From assembly GCA_902632055.1 (NCBI GenBank), contig CACPAS010000006.1, positions 1 to 49,281 of the forward strand: DNA of 49,281 nt, given 5' to 3'. The notes beneath the pieces were generated by a model. The model did not search any database, was not told where the DNA came from, and worked only from the letters and a program-made list of their open reading frames with translations. The position numbers and the translations under genes are program-made. Shown here piece by piece: positions 33,215 to 42,532 of this stretch (position 1 is the stretch's first letter; every line of letters begins with the position of its first letter). The DNA is from an uncultured OCS116 cluster bacterium (GTDB lineage Bacteria; Pseudomonadota; Alphaproteobacteria; Rhizobiales; TMED25).

Positions 33215-35137
33215 ATGTTTAAATATAGATTGCTTGATGGATCCACTAAAGAGTTTCAAAATCAGATCAATGGAGCCCAACTCGCAAAATCAATTTCCCC
33301 ATCGTTATTAAAAAAAACAGTTGCTGTAAAAGTTAATGGCACGCTCAAGGATCTAACAGACAATCTTCCAGATGACTCGAGCATTGAGTTTATGACTCGG
33401 GAGCATCCAGAAACACTTGATCTTATCCGTCACGATTGCGCTCACGTACTTGCCGAGGCAGTTCAAAATTTATTTCCCGAAACACAAGTAACTATCGGAC
33501 CTGTAATTGAAAACGGTTTTTACTATGATTTTTATCGTGAGGAGTCTTTTAAGCCAGAGGATTTTGTAAAAATTGAAAAGAAGATGCATGAGTTAATTTC
33601 AAAGAATACAAAATTTGAAAAAAAAGTAGTAAGTCGCGATGAGGCCATAAAAATTTTTCAAGAAAAGAAAGAAGAATACAAGGTTGAACTAATAAAGGAT
33701 ATTCCGAAGGGAGAGGATATAAACCTATACTCACAGGGTGATTGGTTTGATCTTTGTAGGGGGCCTCACATGGTTTCAACGGGGCAAATTGGTAAAGCAT
33801 TTAAACTCATGAAAATCGCTGGTGCATATTGGCGGGGTGACTCAAAAAATGTGATGTTACAAAGAATTTATGGTACTGCTTGGAGTACAAGTGATCAGTT
33901 AAATTCATATCTTAACATGCTTGAAGAGGCTGAAAAACGAGATCACAGAAAACTTGGGAGAGAAATGGACCTTTTTCATTTTCAGGAGGAGGGGCCTGGA
34001 TCTGTCTTTTGGCATAAAAAGGGATGGAAGTTATTTACTGAGCTTATTGATTATATGAAGCGTAAAGGAATGAGTGCTGGGTATTTGGAAGTCAATACAC
34101 CCGATATGCTAGATAGGTCACTATGGGAAAAATCTGGACATTGGGAAAAATTTGGAGAGAATATGTTTACAAGTACAACCCCAGATGAAAAGATATTTGC
34201 TCTAAAGCCAATGAATTGCCCAGGTCACGTACAAATATTTAAAAATGGATTAAAGAGTTACCGTGATTTACCAATAAAATATGCTGAATTTGGTAAGGTT
34301 CATAGATATGAGCCCTCAGGAGCATTGCATGGACTTATGAGAGTGAGGCATTTTACACAAGATGATGGGCATATTTTTCTCACCGAGGAGCAGATAAAAG
34401 AAGAGTGCGTTAAAGTTCATGAGTTGATATTATCAATATATAAAGACTTTGGATTTGAAGATATTGTCGTAAAATTTTCTGATAGACCAGAAAAGAGAGT
34501 AGGGGATGATGAAATCTGGGATAAAGCAGAAAAAGCACTTATTGAGGCTGTAGAGTCAACAAATCAAAAATTTGAGCTAAACCCTGGTGAAGGCGCCTTC
34601 TATGGACCAAAACTAGAGTATGTGCTTAGGGATGCAATAGGGAGAGATTGGCAATGTGGTACACTTCAAGTCGATTTTAATCTACCCGGAAGACTTGGCT
34701 CATTCTACATCGCTAGTGACGGTGAGAAGCATATCCCTGTAATGTTACACCGAGCTATATTTGGATCTTTGGAGAGATTTACAGGAATACTAATCGAACA
34801 TTATGCTGGAAGGCTTCCCCTCTGGATATCGCCAATCCAGATAGTAATCGTTACAATCAATTCGCAGTGTGATCAGTATGCAAAAGATTTACTTGAGAAG
34901 TGTTCTATGAGTGGTTTAAGGACTGAGATAGATCTCCGAAATGAAAAAATAAGTTATAAAATTAGGGAACATATTTCAGTAAAGATTCCTATATTGTTTG
35001 TAATAGGTCAGAAAGAGATTGAGGATAAAACTGTTACAATAAGAGAGTTGGGGAACGACGAACAAAAGACAATAAACCTTGAAGAAGCAATATCAGAAAT
35101 TCGAAGTAAGGCAAATCCACCAGACTCTCACAATTAG
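33215..35137 (+). CDS. thrS: Threonyl-tRNA synthetase
   Basis: ThrRS charges tRNA-Thr and edits serine. The 640-residue protein has an N-terminal TGS domain (about 1-60), an editing domain with HxxxH (HDCAH), the class II core with zinc cysteine in MNCPGH, the [21 protein letters not shown] motif and a C-terminal anticodon domain. ATG 33215 is chosen; a TTG four codons upstream is possible. The last four bases overlap the nadK stop on the other strand. Confidence 0.99.
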   Translation: MFKYRLLDGSTKEFQNQINGAQLAKSISPSLLKKTVAVKVNGTLKDLTDNLPDDSSIEFMTREHPETLDLIRHDCAHVLAEAVQNLFPETQVTIGPVIENGFYYDFYREESFKPEDFVKIEKKMHELISKNTKFEKKVVSRDEAIKIFQEKKEEYKVELIKDIPKGEDINLYSQGDWFDLCRGPHMVSTGQIGKAFKLMKIAGAYWRGDSKNVMLQRIYGTAWSTSDQLNSYLNMLEEAEKRDHRKLGREMDLFHFQEEGPGSVFWHKKGWKLFTELIDYMKRKGMSAGYLEVNTPDMLDRSLWEKSGHWEKFGENMFTSTTPDEKIFALKPMNCPGHVQIFKNGLKSYRDLPIKYAEFGKVHRYEPSGALHGLMRVRHFTQDDGHIFLTEEQIKEECVKVHELILSIYKDFGFEDIVVKFSDRPEKRVGDDEIWDKAEKALIEAVESTNQKFELNPGEGAFYGPKLEYVLRDAIGRDWQCGTLQVDFNLPGRLGSFYIASDGEKHIPVMLHRAIFGSLERFTGILIEHYAGRLPLWISPIQIVIVTINSQCDQYAKDLLEKCSMSGLRTEIDLRNEKISYKIREHISVKIPILFVIGQKEIEDKTVTIRELGNDEQKTINLEEAISEIRSKANPPDSHN

Positions 35138-35901
35138 GCGGAGAACTGTTCCCTAATTATTCTCTCTTCAAGGTTATGATCTGGGTCAAACATAATTTTT
35201 AAGGACAGTGTTTCATCGTTTGAAATTATTATTTTCTTTGCATCCATTATTTCATGACTGTCAGCAGTTGCATTGACCTTCCTAAATTCTGGATCGATCA
35301 CATCAATTTCAACAATTGAATTAATATCTAATAATGCACCTTTCCACCTCCTTGGTCGGAAAGGGCTCGTCGGAGTTAGCGCCATCAATCTCGCATTAAT
35401 AGGTAGAATTGGTCCATCAGCTGATAAATTATAGGCGGTACTCCCAGCTGGAGTAGATATCAACAAGCCATCGGAGATTAGTTCATTTAGGCGAACGTTA
35501 TTATTTATTGAAATTTTTAGTTTTGCTGCTTGATAGGTCGTCCTAGATAAGGCAACCTCGTTTATTGCAATTTCAGTGTGCTGGTCACCAGATATGTCTA
35601 TTACGGACATTTTAAGGGGGTTAATTTCGGTTATCTCTGAGTTTTCTAGCTTTTGATCCAAATTATCAAAGTTTAATTCATTCATAAGAAAACCAACGGA
35701 GCCACAATTCATTCCATAAATTGGTGTACCAGATCCAATGAATTGATGTAGCACCTGAAGCATTTGACCGTCACCACCCAAGGCAACAATGAATTCGGCA
35801 TCTTCAACATCAGAATTACCATATAACTTTGATAATTTTTGTTTTGCCTCGATTGCTGGATCAGTTTCACTCGCAATGAATGCTATTTTTTTAACTGCCA
35901 T
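35134..35901 (-). CDS. nadK: NAD kinase
   Basis: NadK phosphorylates NAD to NADP. The 255-residue protein has GGDG at 42-45, the NE pair of NELNF, and [16 protein letters not shown], the key nucleotide-binding motif, with the family's C-terminal strands. It is a single gene convergent with thrS (4-base overlap) and divergent from a Gfo/Idh/MocA oxidoreductase gene. Confidence 0.98.
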   Translation of the reverse strand: MAVKKIAFIASETDPAIEAKQKLSKLYGNSDVEDAEFIVALGGDGQMLQVLHQFIGSGTPIYGMNCGSVGFLMNELNFDNLDQKLENSEITEINPLKMSVIDISGDQHTEIAINEVALSRTTYQAAKLKISINNNVRLNELISDGLLISTPAGSTAYNLSADGPILPINARLMALTPTSPFRPRRWKGALLDINSIVEIDVIDPEFRKVNATADSHEIMDAKKIIISNDETLSLKIMFDPDHNLEERIIREQFSA

Positions 35902-36023
35902 TATATTTCTATATTTATTATTGTTTCAATTGCATTTAAACTTGTTTCGAATAACATATGTATCATAATTAGATAATTTATTAAATAATATTTGGTTACT
36001 TATTTATTTGAGATGACATAATC

Positions 36024-36983
36024 ATGAAAAAAATAGGTATTATCGGCTGCGGTAGGCAGGCACCAAAACATATTATGGGCTATCTGGAAAATGGAATAAA
36101 AGATATCTTCCTATTTGATGTTGTTGAGTCAAGGGCTCGTGATCTTGCGGTACAATTCAATATCAAGCATAAGAAAATTGAGGATTTGCTTCGTAAGGGT
36201 GATATTGATATTTATTCAATTTGTACTCCACCAAATACACATGACGGGATAATCAAAAAATTAATTGATAATAACAAGCATCTTTTGTGCGAAAAGCCAT
36301 TGTCATTAAATTTAGATAATTTAATTGAATATGAGCATTTAGCAAAAGAGAAGGGGTTAACGGTTATGGGTGGGTATATTTATAAATTCTCACCTTCACA
36401 TATTAAGATGAAAGAGTTCATAGAAGCAAACCAAAGTCGTGTCACTAAAGCATATTTCAGAATTGCAAGTCCGGGTATCCAAAGTGGATGGCAATACTCA
36501 AAAAATCAGGGAGGTGGTGTGATAAACGAGCTCTTTGTGCATATGATTGATCTTGCGAATTGGTATTTTGGTCCAATTGAAAATATTGAAGAGATTGACG
36601 CCCAAGTTTACGTATCAGAAAGAGTTAGAATAATTGAAAAAAATGATATTCTAGCAGAAGATTTTATAACAGTCAGAATGCAGAATAGATTCGGGGTTTC
36701 AATAACTATAGAAGCAGATATGATATCAAATGACTTTGTGCAATACGTTAATGTAAGTGGGCCGGGTTTGAGCGGTTTTTGCTCAATACAACCAAATTTA
36801 CCATTGGTTATGAGTCACACGGATAAAAAGAATAATATTTGCGAGTATGGTGAATTTAAAAATCTTCACACAAGTCAAATTAGATATTTTCTTAATTGCA
36901 TTGATCAAATTACAACACATTCGAAGTCAACCATTTCTGAGTCGATAAGCATTTGTAAGACTATCAATAAGATCACTGATTGA
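36024..36983 (+). CDS. Gfo/Idh/MocA family oxidoreductase (first)
   Basis: This 319-residue NAD(P)-dependent dehydrogenase or epimerase has the Rossmann motif GIIGCGRQAPKH, the cofactor/catalytic lysine motif LCEKPLSL (near 90-100), and the substrate His-Asp in VHMIDLANWYFG. The substrate is probably a sugar, polyol or related acid, but cannot be read. It opens the catabolic half of the window and its end overlaps the amidohydrolase gene on the other strand by 11 bases. Confidence 0.9.
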   Translation: MKKIGIIGCGRQAPKHIMGYLENGIKDIFLFDVVESRARDLAVQFNIKHKKIEDLLRKGDIDIYSICTPPNTHDGIIKKLIDNNKHLLCEKPLSLNLDNLIEYEHLAKEKGLTVMGGYIYKFSPSHIKMKEFIEANQSRVTKAYFRIASPGIQSGWQYSKNQGGGVINELFVHMIDLANWYFGPIENIEEIDAQVYVSERVRIIEKNDILAEDFITVRMQNRFGVSITIEADMISNDFVQYVNVSGPGLSGFCSIQPNLPLVMSHTDKKNNICEYGEFKNLHTSQIRYFLNCIDQITTHSKSTISESISICKTINKITD

Positions 36984-37971
36984 GTCTGAGAGCATTCTTT
37001 GCATTAATTGAACAAATATTAGCTTTCGTATCTTGAGGGAGATTAATGCTGTTAATCCATTTTAATGGGTTTTTTACACCCATGTCAGCTGGGAAATCGG
37101 TACCGAGTAATATTCTATCAGCACCAATAATTTCAATTACTTGATTTAGTCCAGTATCTGAATGAGTAATAGTGTCGTAATAGAAATTACCGAGGTAATC
37201 AGACGGTTTTCTATTCAAGTTATCGCTTACATCTTTTCGGGTATTATATGCGTGGTCAAATCTTCCAATGGCAAATGGTAAATAGCCACCCGCATGAGAT
37301 AAACAAATTTTTATGTTAGGTAATTTATCCATGAATCCCGAGAAGATCAGATTTGCAGCGGCTGTTGTGGTTTCCATTGGGTTCCCAATGAGATTAATTA
37401 AATGATATTCACCCATAATATCATAAGCTCTCGTAGATAGCGGATGAAGTAGAATAAAGGCCCCAAGTTTTTCCGCTTCGCTTAAAATTTCAAAGAAATG
37501 CTCTTGGTTTAGGTTCTTATGATCAATATGCGAGCCAATAATGATACCTTTCAAATTTAGCTCATTAATAATTCTATTAAGTTCCGATATGGAGTTTTCT
37601 GGGTCTTTAATTGGTATTGTCCCTAGGCCTTGATATCTATCGGGTCGATCACTTACAGCTTTTGCTATTTCGTCATTAACGTCTTTACATGCTTCAAAAG
37701 CGACATCAATTGGGTCACTATCTCTAAGTAGTTGTGGATTGAGAGATAATAATTGGATATCTACTTCTGCATCGTCCATTAGAGCTATTCTTTCATTATA
37801 TGGCGTCCAATACTCGGGTGTGCTCATTACATTTTTTCGCTTTCCTGTTGTTAATAGAGTTCTCCCTTCATTATTCCTTTCAATTTTTGTACCGTACCAC
37901 AGCTTATTATTTTCATAAGCGACTCTTAAAGATGCTGGAAGTATATGAGAATGTATATCGATTACTGTCAT
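36973..37971 (-). CDS. Amidohydrolase family protein (ACMSD/resorcylate-decarboxylase-like)
   Basis: This 332-residue TIM-barrel metalloenzyme of the amidohydrolase-2 family has metal ligands HxH in DIHSHIL, His in LLHPLS, His in CLSHAGGYL and Asp in GTDFPADMG. That pattern matches ACMSD and gamma-resorcylate decarboxylase, so decarboxylation or hydrolysis of an aromatic or semialdehyde acid is likely. Its ATG directly follows the stop of the upstream Gfo/Idh/MocA gene with no spacer, so the two are translationally coupled and probably in one pathway. Confidence 0.9.
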   Translation of the reverse strand: MTVIDIHSHILPASLRVAYENNKLWYGTKIERNNEGRTLLTTGKRKNVMSTPEYWTPYNERIALMDDAEVDIQLLSLNPQLLRDSDPIDVAFEACKDVNDEIAKAVSDRPDRYQGLGTIPIKDPENSISELNRIINELNLKGIIIGSHIDHKNLNQEHFFEILSEAEKLGAFILLHPLSTRAYDIMGEYHLINLIGNPMETTTAAANLIFSGFMDKLPNIKICLSHAGGYLPFAIGRFDHAYNTRKDVSDNLNRKPSDYLGNFYYDTITHSDTGLNQVIEIIGADRILLGTDFPADMGVKNPLKWINSINLPQDTKANICSINAKNALRLNQ

Positions 37972-39051
37972 CTAGACCTCAAATTTTATGGTTTCATTTA
38001 GCTTTATTGACTTTTCTATACCTAAGGTAATTTTAAGATTTTGAAGACCTTCTTCTCCAGTGGTATTAGGGCATGCGACTCCATGGGTCAAAAACTCCAG
38101 CCATGAACGCGTCTCGTCAGCAAATGGACCCCAATATTTATTAACTGCCCAATTTCCAGAGGCATTACTGGTTAGAAACCCCATTTCAGTTTTTGTATCT
38201 ACATATGCATGATGCATACCATTCTCGGAGAAACCAATGTGCTCTTTTCTATCATCATCAAAAAAAAGTACGCCATTTTCCCCAATAATTTCTGCCCTTA
38301 CAAGCCTACCATGTGATGGATAATTTTTTGGTAATGCGTATCCCATCGATAGGTTAACGATTGTTCCGTCTTCATAGGTTATTATTGCGGCTGCAATCTC
38401 ATCCACGTCAAATCCATCTTTTCTGTATATTTTCCCATGACCTTTTGCAACTATCTCTTTTGGTATTTTACCATCAAGATACCATCCAAACAGATCTACT
38501 AAGTAAGTTAATGCATCATTGACGAAGGATATATGTTTCGATCTTTTTAAGATCTCTGCCCCAGTCCTTTGCGTATTATTAAACCTTCCAACGCAAGATA
38601 ATATGCCACCAATCTTATTCTCAGAGATTTGTTGTTTTCCAATTAAGTAGTGCCTGTTAAATCGGAGCGTATAGCCAACATGCAGACTGGTATTATTTTT
38701 TGCTGCAGCTTCAACCATTTTTTCTGCGTCATCAATGCTTAATGCTATCGGTTTTTCTACAAGTACTGGCTTTCCTCTCTCAAGTGCAGTTATAACTGGT
38801 TTACAATGCTCGGGCTCACTTGTTGAAACAATCAGGGCGTGTACATTTTCATCATTAATAATATCCGAATTATCCACACTAACTTTATCGGCATTTATTC
38901 TTTCACCAAGCTTGCGGGCCTTTCCCGAGTCTGTGTCTGAAATGCCTATATATTTTACCGAAGAATTAGTTTTTGAGATAGACGACCTCAGGGTGCCCAT
39001 TCTACCACATCCGATAATGCCAATTCCAATTTCTTGATGATTTAGTTGCAT
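37972..39051 (-). CDS. Gfo/Idh/MocA family oxidoreductase (second)
   Basis: This 359-residue NAD(P)-dependent oxidoreductase has GIGIIGCGRMG at the N-terminus, the lysine motif PVLVEKPIAL (near 105), and HVGYTLRFNRHY typical of inositol-dehydrogenase-like members. It is the first gene of a two-gene operon with the amidohydrolase (stop TAG directly followed by the next ATG). The first Gfo/Idh/MocA enzyme at 36024 is a different subfamily and runs in the other direction. Confidence 0.92.
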   Translation of the reverse strand: MQLNHQEIGIGIIGCGRMGTLRSSISKTNSSVKYIGISDTDSGKARKLGERINADKVSVDNSDIINDENVHALIVSTSEPEHCKPVITALERGKPVLVEKPIALSIDDAEKMVEAAAKNNTSLHVGYTLRFNRHYLIGKQQISENKIGGILSCVGRFNNTQRTGAEILKRSKHISFVNDALTYLVDLFGWYLDGKIPKEIVAKGHGKIYRKDGFDVDEIAAAIITYEDGTIVNLSMGYALPKNYPSHGRLVRAEIIGENGVLFFDDDRKEHIGFSENGMHHAYVDTKTEMGFLTSNASGNWAVNKYWGPFADETRSWLEFLTHGVACPNTTGEEGLQNLKITLGIEKSIKLNETIKFEV

Positions 39052-39092
39052 AATGATTTTATTTTAAGATTAATTGTATAATATTTACATAA

Positions 39093-39109
39093 ATTGATTT
39101 CTAATCAAT
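39093..39109. promoter_or_regulatory. Inverted repeat in Gfo/Idh-CMD divergent region
   Basis: ATTGATT and AATCAAT form perfect 7-base arms around TCT, about 40 bases upstream of both the oxidoreductase (minus) and the carboxymuconolactone-decarboxylase-like gene (plus). The position suits an operator acting on both directions. Short arms make chance possible. Confidence 0.3.
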
Positions 39110-39150
39110 AAAAATAAAACAAAATATGGATATTAATTAGAGGGTGAAAT

Positions 39151-39564
39151 ATGACAAAAGAGGATAATTACACAAAAGGACTCAAAAAACTATTAGAAAT
39201 GGGGCGTGAAGATACAATGCTTAATCAAAGACAAATTTCTGAAGATATGTACCAATTATCAGTAGGAACGTTGTTTGGAGAGATATGGAATCGTCCACAT
39301 TTATCTTTGCGTGATCGTCAATTGATTACACTTGCGGCAAATATTGCACTTGCAAGACCGCATGGAACTCATTCACATTACAGAAGTGCACACCATATTG
39401 GTATAACACATGAAGAAATTTGTGAGATTATGATTCATGTTGGAATGTATGGTGGCTGGCCATGTATTGCGCACGCAACAGCTCAATATTTAGAGGTTTT
39501 GGAGGAGAGGGGCGACCCGATGGCAAAATCAAATCCAAAAAGAGATGAGATTAAAGAAGAATAA
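39151..39564 (+). CDS. Carboxymuconolactone decarboxylase family protein (PcaC-like)
   Basis: This 137-residue CMD/AhpD-like protein has LSLRDRQLITLAANIAL and the C-terminal HHIGITHEEICEIMIHVGMYGGWPCIAHA, the helix pair seen in 4-carboxymuconolactone decarboxylase. There is no AhpD CxxC pair, so peroxidase chemistry is unlikely and a decarboxylase or lyase role is more probable. GAGGGTG lies upstream of the start. It converges on the ketopantoate-reductase-like gene with two bases between stops. Confidence 0.9.
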   Translation: MTKEDNYTKGLKKLLEMGREDTMLNQRQISEDMYQLSVGTLFGEIWNRPHLSLRDRQLITLAANIALARPHGTHSHYRSAHHIGITHEEICEIMIHVGMYGGWPCIAHATAQYLEVLEERGDPMAKSNPKRDEIKEE

Positions 39565-39566
39565 AG

Positions 39567-40658
39567 TCAAGTCCTCTGAAGTGAATTAATAATTGTGTAA
39601 ACATTATCTACATTTGGTTGAATTATACCAGAATCAATTTGGATGATTGTTTCCATTGTTTTCTTTGTATAGGGGAGATCTATCTTGAGGGCCCTTGCTT
39701 CCGCAAGAACATGACCACTCATGTGTAGAATTTCTGTTTTTCTTCCACGATGAATGTCTTGGCCCATTGAGGGTCTTCTGTTTGGCCCATTCGCCCTCTT
39801 CTTTATCATTGTGTCAAGTTCTAGGAAAGTATCTTTATTATCTGATTGCAGCCACTTATCTTTACTTGCTCCACCAAATTCATCAAAATCAAGTCCGAGT
39901 TTTACCCCAATTTCAGTGGCCTCTCTGGCAAGATTTATTTGAAGCTTTCTACAAAATTCATCACCTGCTAGCTCTGCTGTTCCAAGTCTTGACATTGCAA
40001 CTACCGGGTTTCCCATACAGTTTTGGCATAACTTTGCCCATCTCTCTCCCCAAAGATTTTCTGTAATAACAGATGAGTCAATAACATCAAGTGCCTTCCT
40101 TATTTTTTCAAGCTCTTTTCTTATTTTCTCTTGCTCTTTTGTTTCCTCTTTGTGGTGCAAACCTAATCTAAATACATCATGTCCCATATCTCTCATTCGA
40201 CTATGACCAGGTCGTGATACTTTACCGGGCTCGTATGATTCGACAGATATATTGGACATCACCAGACCGGCGGCTCTATTTTTACCAACTATTTTAGCAA
40301 TTTCTAAATCTGGCCAACAATTCTGAGCTGATATTATTAGTCCATCAGGATGAATAAATTTATTTATGAATTGGGCTGACCATTCTGTATCATAGGCCTT
40401 CATTGCGATGAAACCAAAATTAAATAATTGCTCGCGGGCAATTTTCTCAGACTGATGTAAATGTAGCATTCGTGGCTTTGCCACAAACGTATCATGAGGT
40501 CCAGATACTTCAATGCCATGTTTATTTACATGTTCAACCTGCTCGTACCAGGGGTCGACAATTGTTACTGAATGACCTGTTGCACTAAGCCACCCTCCTA
40601 AATATGAGCCAACCGCGCCAGCTCCGATAAATAAAATTCTTTCTTTTATTGGTTTCAT
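39567..40658 (-). CDS. Ketopantoate reductase family (ApbA/PanE-like) oxidoreductase
   Basis: This 363-residue NADPH-dependent 2-ketoacid reductase-like protein has GAGAVGSYLGGWL at the N-terminus, the catalytic lysine region MKAYDT, and C-terminal SMGQDIHRGRKTEI with the family's Asp/Glu active-site pattern. It is about 50 residues longer than E. coli PanE and sits in a catabolic operon, so it is more probably a dehydrogenase for another hydroxy acid than true PanE. It starts 3 bases after the 2-hydroxyacid dehydrogenase gene. Confidence 0.88.
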   Translation of the reverse strand: MKPIKERILFIGAGAVGSYLGGWLSATGHSVTIVDPWYEQVEHVNKHGIEVSGPHDTFVAKPRMLHLHQSEKIAREQLFNFGFIAMKAYDTEWSAQFINKFIHPDGLIISAQNCWPDLEIAKIVGKNRAAGLVMSNISVESYEPGKVSRPGHSRMRDMGHDVFRLGLHHKEETKEQEKIRKELEKIRKALDVIDSSVITENLWGERWAKLCQNCMGNPVVAMSRLGTAELAGDEFCRKLQINLAREATEIGVKLGLDFDEFGGASKDKWLQSDNKDTFLELDTMIKKRANGPNRRPSMGQDIHRGRKTEILHMSGHVLAEARALKIDLPYTKKTMETIIQIDSGIIQPNVDNVYTIINSLQRT

Positions 40659-40661
40659 TTA

Positions 40662-41660
40662 TTACCTATTTTTCATTGCTATTTGTAGATCATATTCACT
40701 ATCTGGAACAATTCTTGGTATGTGGTCCCCATCTAAGTATGCTATCAAGCATTCTGCAGCTTGAATTTCCATTCTTGCTCTCGATACTTTTGTATTTGCA
40801 CCCATGTGACACGTCATTATTATATTTTCAAGCTTTGAAAGTGGGCCACCGACGTATGGCTCTATCTCAAAAACATCTAAACCTGCACCTGCAATTTGGT
40901 TTTTATTTAGCGCATTTAAAAGTGCTTTCTCATTTATGAGACCACCCCTCGCTGTATTCACTAAAAAAGCATCGTTTTTCATAAGATTTAGCTCATCCTT
41001 ATCAATAAGATCTATTGTTGCAGGTGTTTTGGGCACATGCAAGCAAACAATATCAGCTTCTTTCAAAAGACGTCTCTTACTAACCCATTCAACAGGTATA
41101 TAGGAATTAATTGACTCATCAGGATTTATATCATTTGCTATAATTTTTGCGCCAAAAGCTGATAATAACTTTGCGGTACGGCGCCCGATCCTTCCCATTC
41201 CAATAATTCCAACTGTGAGCTCCTCAAGGCTTCTTCCAAGAACTCTGAGCCATTTTCCTTGCCGCATTAGACTGTCACCTTTCTGCACACCTCTTATAAG
41301 CATGAGTATGTGGGTAAGAGTTAACTCAGCGACTGTATCAGCATTTGCACCGGGTACGTATGAGACACCAATATTTCTATCTCTTGCTGCGTTAAGATCA
41401 ATACTATCGAGACCTACCGCACATCTTGCAATAAATCTTAGCTCAGGCGCCTGATCCATAACCTCAGATGTCATTGGTTCGGCGCCACAGATTGCGACAT
41501 CACAACCTTTGATTAGCTCCTTCATCTCATCTTCAACTAAAAGCCTTTTTTTATTATTCCTTATGAGTTTAACCCCGGCATCCTCAAGCATTGTCCAAGA
41601 TAATGGGTTACAGGCGCCCCATTGTTCGGGTGATACCATTGCAGTTGCTCTGATTTTCAT
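40662..41660 (-). CDS. D-2-hydroxyacid dehydrogenase (phosphoglycerate-dehydrogenase-like)
   Basis: This 332-residue D-isomer-specific dehydrogenase has NAD motif GIIGMGRIGRRTA, catalytic Arg in NTARGGLIN, Glu in FEIEPY and His in MTCHMGANT. It lacks the extra C-terminal ACT domain of classical SerA. The neighbours (a TauD-type dioxygenase and a ketopantoate-reductase-like protein) suggest it oxidises or reduces a catabolic intermediate. It starts 16 bases after the dioxygenase gene. Confidence 0.92.
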   Translation of the reverse strand: MKIRATAMVSPEQWGACNPLSWTMLEDAGVKLIRNNKKRLLVEDEMKELIKGCDVAICGAEPMTSEVMDQAPELRFIARCAVGLDSIDLNAARDRNIGVSYVPGANADTVAELTLTHILMLIRGVQKGDSLMRQGKWLRVLGRSLEELTVGIIGMGRIGRRTAKLLSAFGAKIIANDINPDESINSYIPVEWVSKRRLLKEADIVCLHVPKTPATIDLIDKDELNLMKNDAFLVNTARGGLINEKALLNALNKNQIAGAGLDVFEIEPYVGGPLSKLENIIMTCHMGANTKVSRARMEIQAAECLIAYLDGDHIPRIVPDSEYDLQIAMKNR

Positions 41661-41676
41661 TCTATCCTACCTTTTT

Positions 41677-42522
41677 TTAATAGGGTGCTTCTTCGCCAAT
41701 TATGGTTATTCTATGCATTCTTCTTCTAAATCCCGCATAATCGTCAACAGCATAATGCTGCGTGCAGCGATTGTCCCAGATGGCAATTGTTCCGGGGCTC
41801 CATTTAAGTCTGCAGATAAATTCTGGTCGAGTCGAATGAGATTTTAAGTAATTTAGAATAGGGGTCGACTCTTCTTTAGTCATACCCTCAATCTCAACGG
41901 CATGTCCGCCGATATAAAGGGCTTTATTTTTGGAGTCAGGGTGAGTTCTAATGATTGGATGATAAGTATGGACCTTTGTCTTACCGGGGTCTTGCTGTTT
42001 CATACTCTTTGCACCAGTAAAATTACCAAGTTTAAGCGGTTGATCACCAACGTACAATCCCCTTAAAGATCCAAGTATTTCCTTCATTTGATCTGACAAT
42101 GTATCATATGCCTGATACATATTTGCAAAAAGTGTATCACCTCCTGCTGGGGGTAGTTCCTGCGCGTATAGCATTGTTGCCTTTGGTGGAATTTCAGTAA
42201 AGCTACCATCGGAATGCCAGACATTCCCAAATGCATATGTGTCCTTTTCAGTTTTAACAATCTCAAGAATTTCAGGATGTGTCTCTAAACCTTTCATGTA
42301 TGGATAGTGATGAATCTCACCCCACTTTCTTCCAAATTCTAGATATTCATCAGAATTTAAATCCTGGTCAAGAATTCCAATAACCTGATAGTCAACGAAT
42401 GCTTTATATATTTCATTGAACGTCTCATCATTTATATTTTTTAGGTCAATATCCAATATTTCTGCGCCCATTGCACCCGCTAAGGGTCTGATCTTAAAGC
42501 TATTATATTCTATAATTTTCAT
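41677..42522 (-). CDS. TauD/TfdA family Fe(II)/2-oxoglutarate-dependent dioxygenase
   Basis: This 281-residue dioxygenase has iron ligands H103 and D105 (VWHSDGSF) and H256 (CTQHYAV), plus the 2-oxoglutarate arginine near R271 (FRRRMHRITIIG), all complete. The family hydroxylates or cleaves taurine, 2,4-D, gamma-butyrobetaine and similar small acids. The spacing and length match TauD rather than the butyrobetaine hydroxylase group with an N-terminal zinc domain. It starts 10 bases after the BKACE gene, and its product would feed the two dehydrogenases. Confidence 0.95.
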   Translation of the reverse strand: MKIIEYNSFKIRPLAGAMGAEILDIDLKNINDETFNEIYKAFVDYQVIGILDQDLNSDEYLEFGRKWGEIHHYPYMKGLETHPEILEIVKTEKDTYAFGNVWHSDGSFTEIPPKATMLYAQELPPAGGDTLFANMYQAYDTLSDQMKEILGSLRGLYVGDQPLKLGNFTGAKSMKQQDPGKTKVHTYHPIIRTHPDSKNKALYIGGHAVEIEGMTKEESTPILNYLKSHSTRPEFICRLKWSPGTIAIWDNRCTQHYAVDDYAGFRRRMHRITIIGEEAPY

Positions 42523-42532
42523 TGAAACCTCT

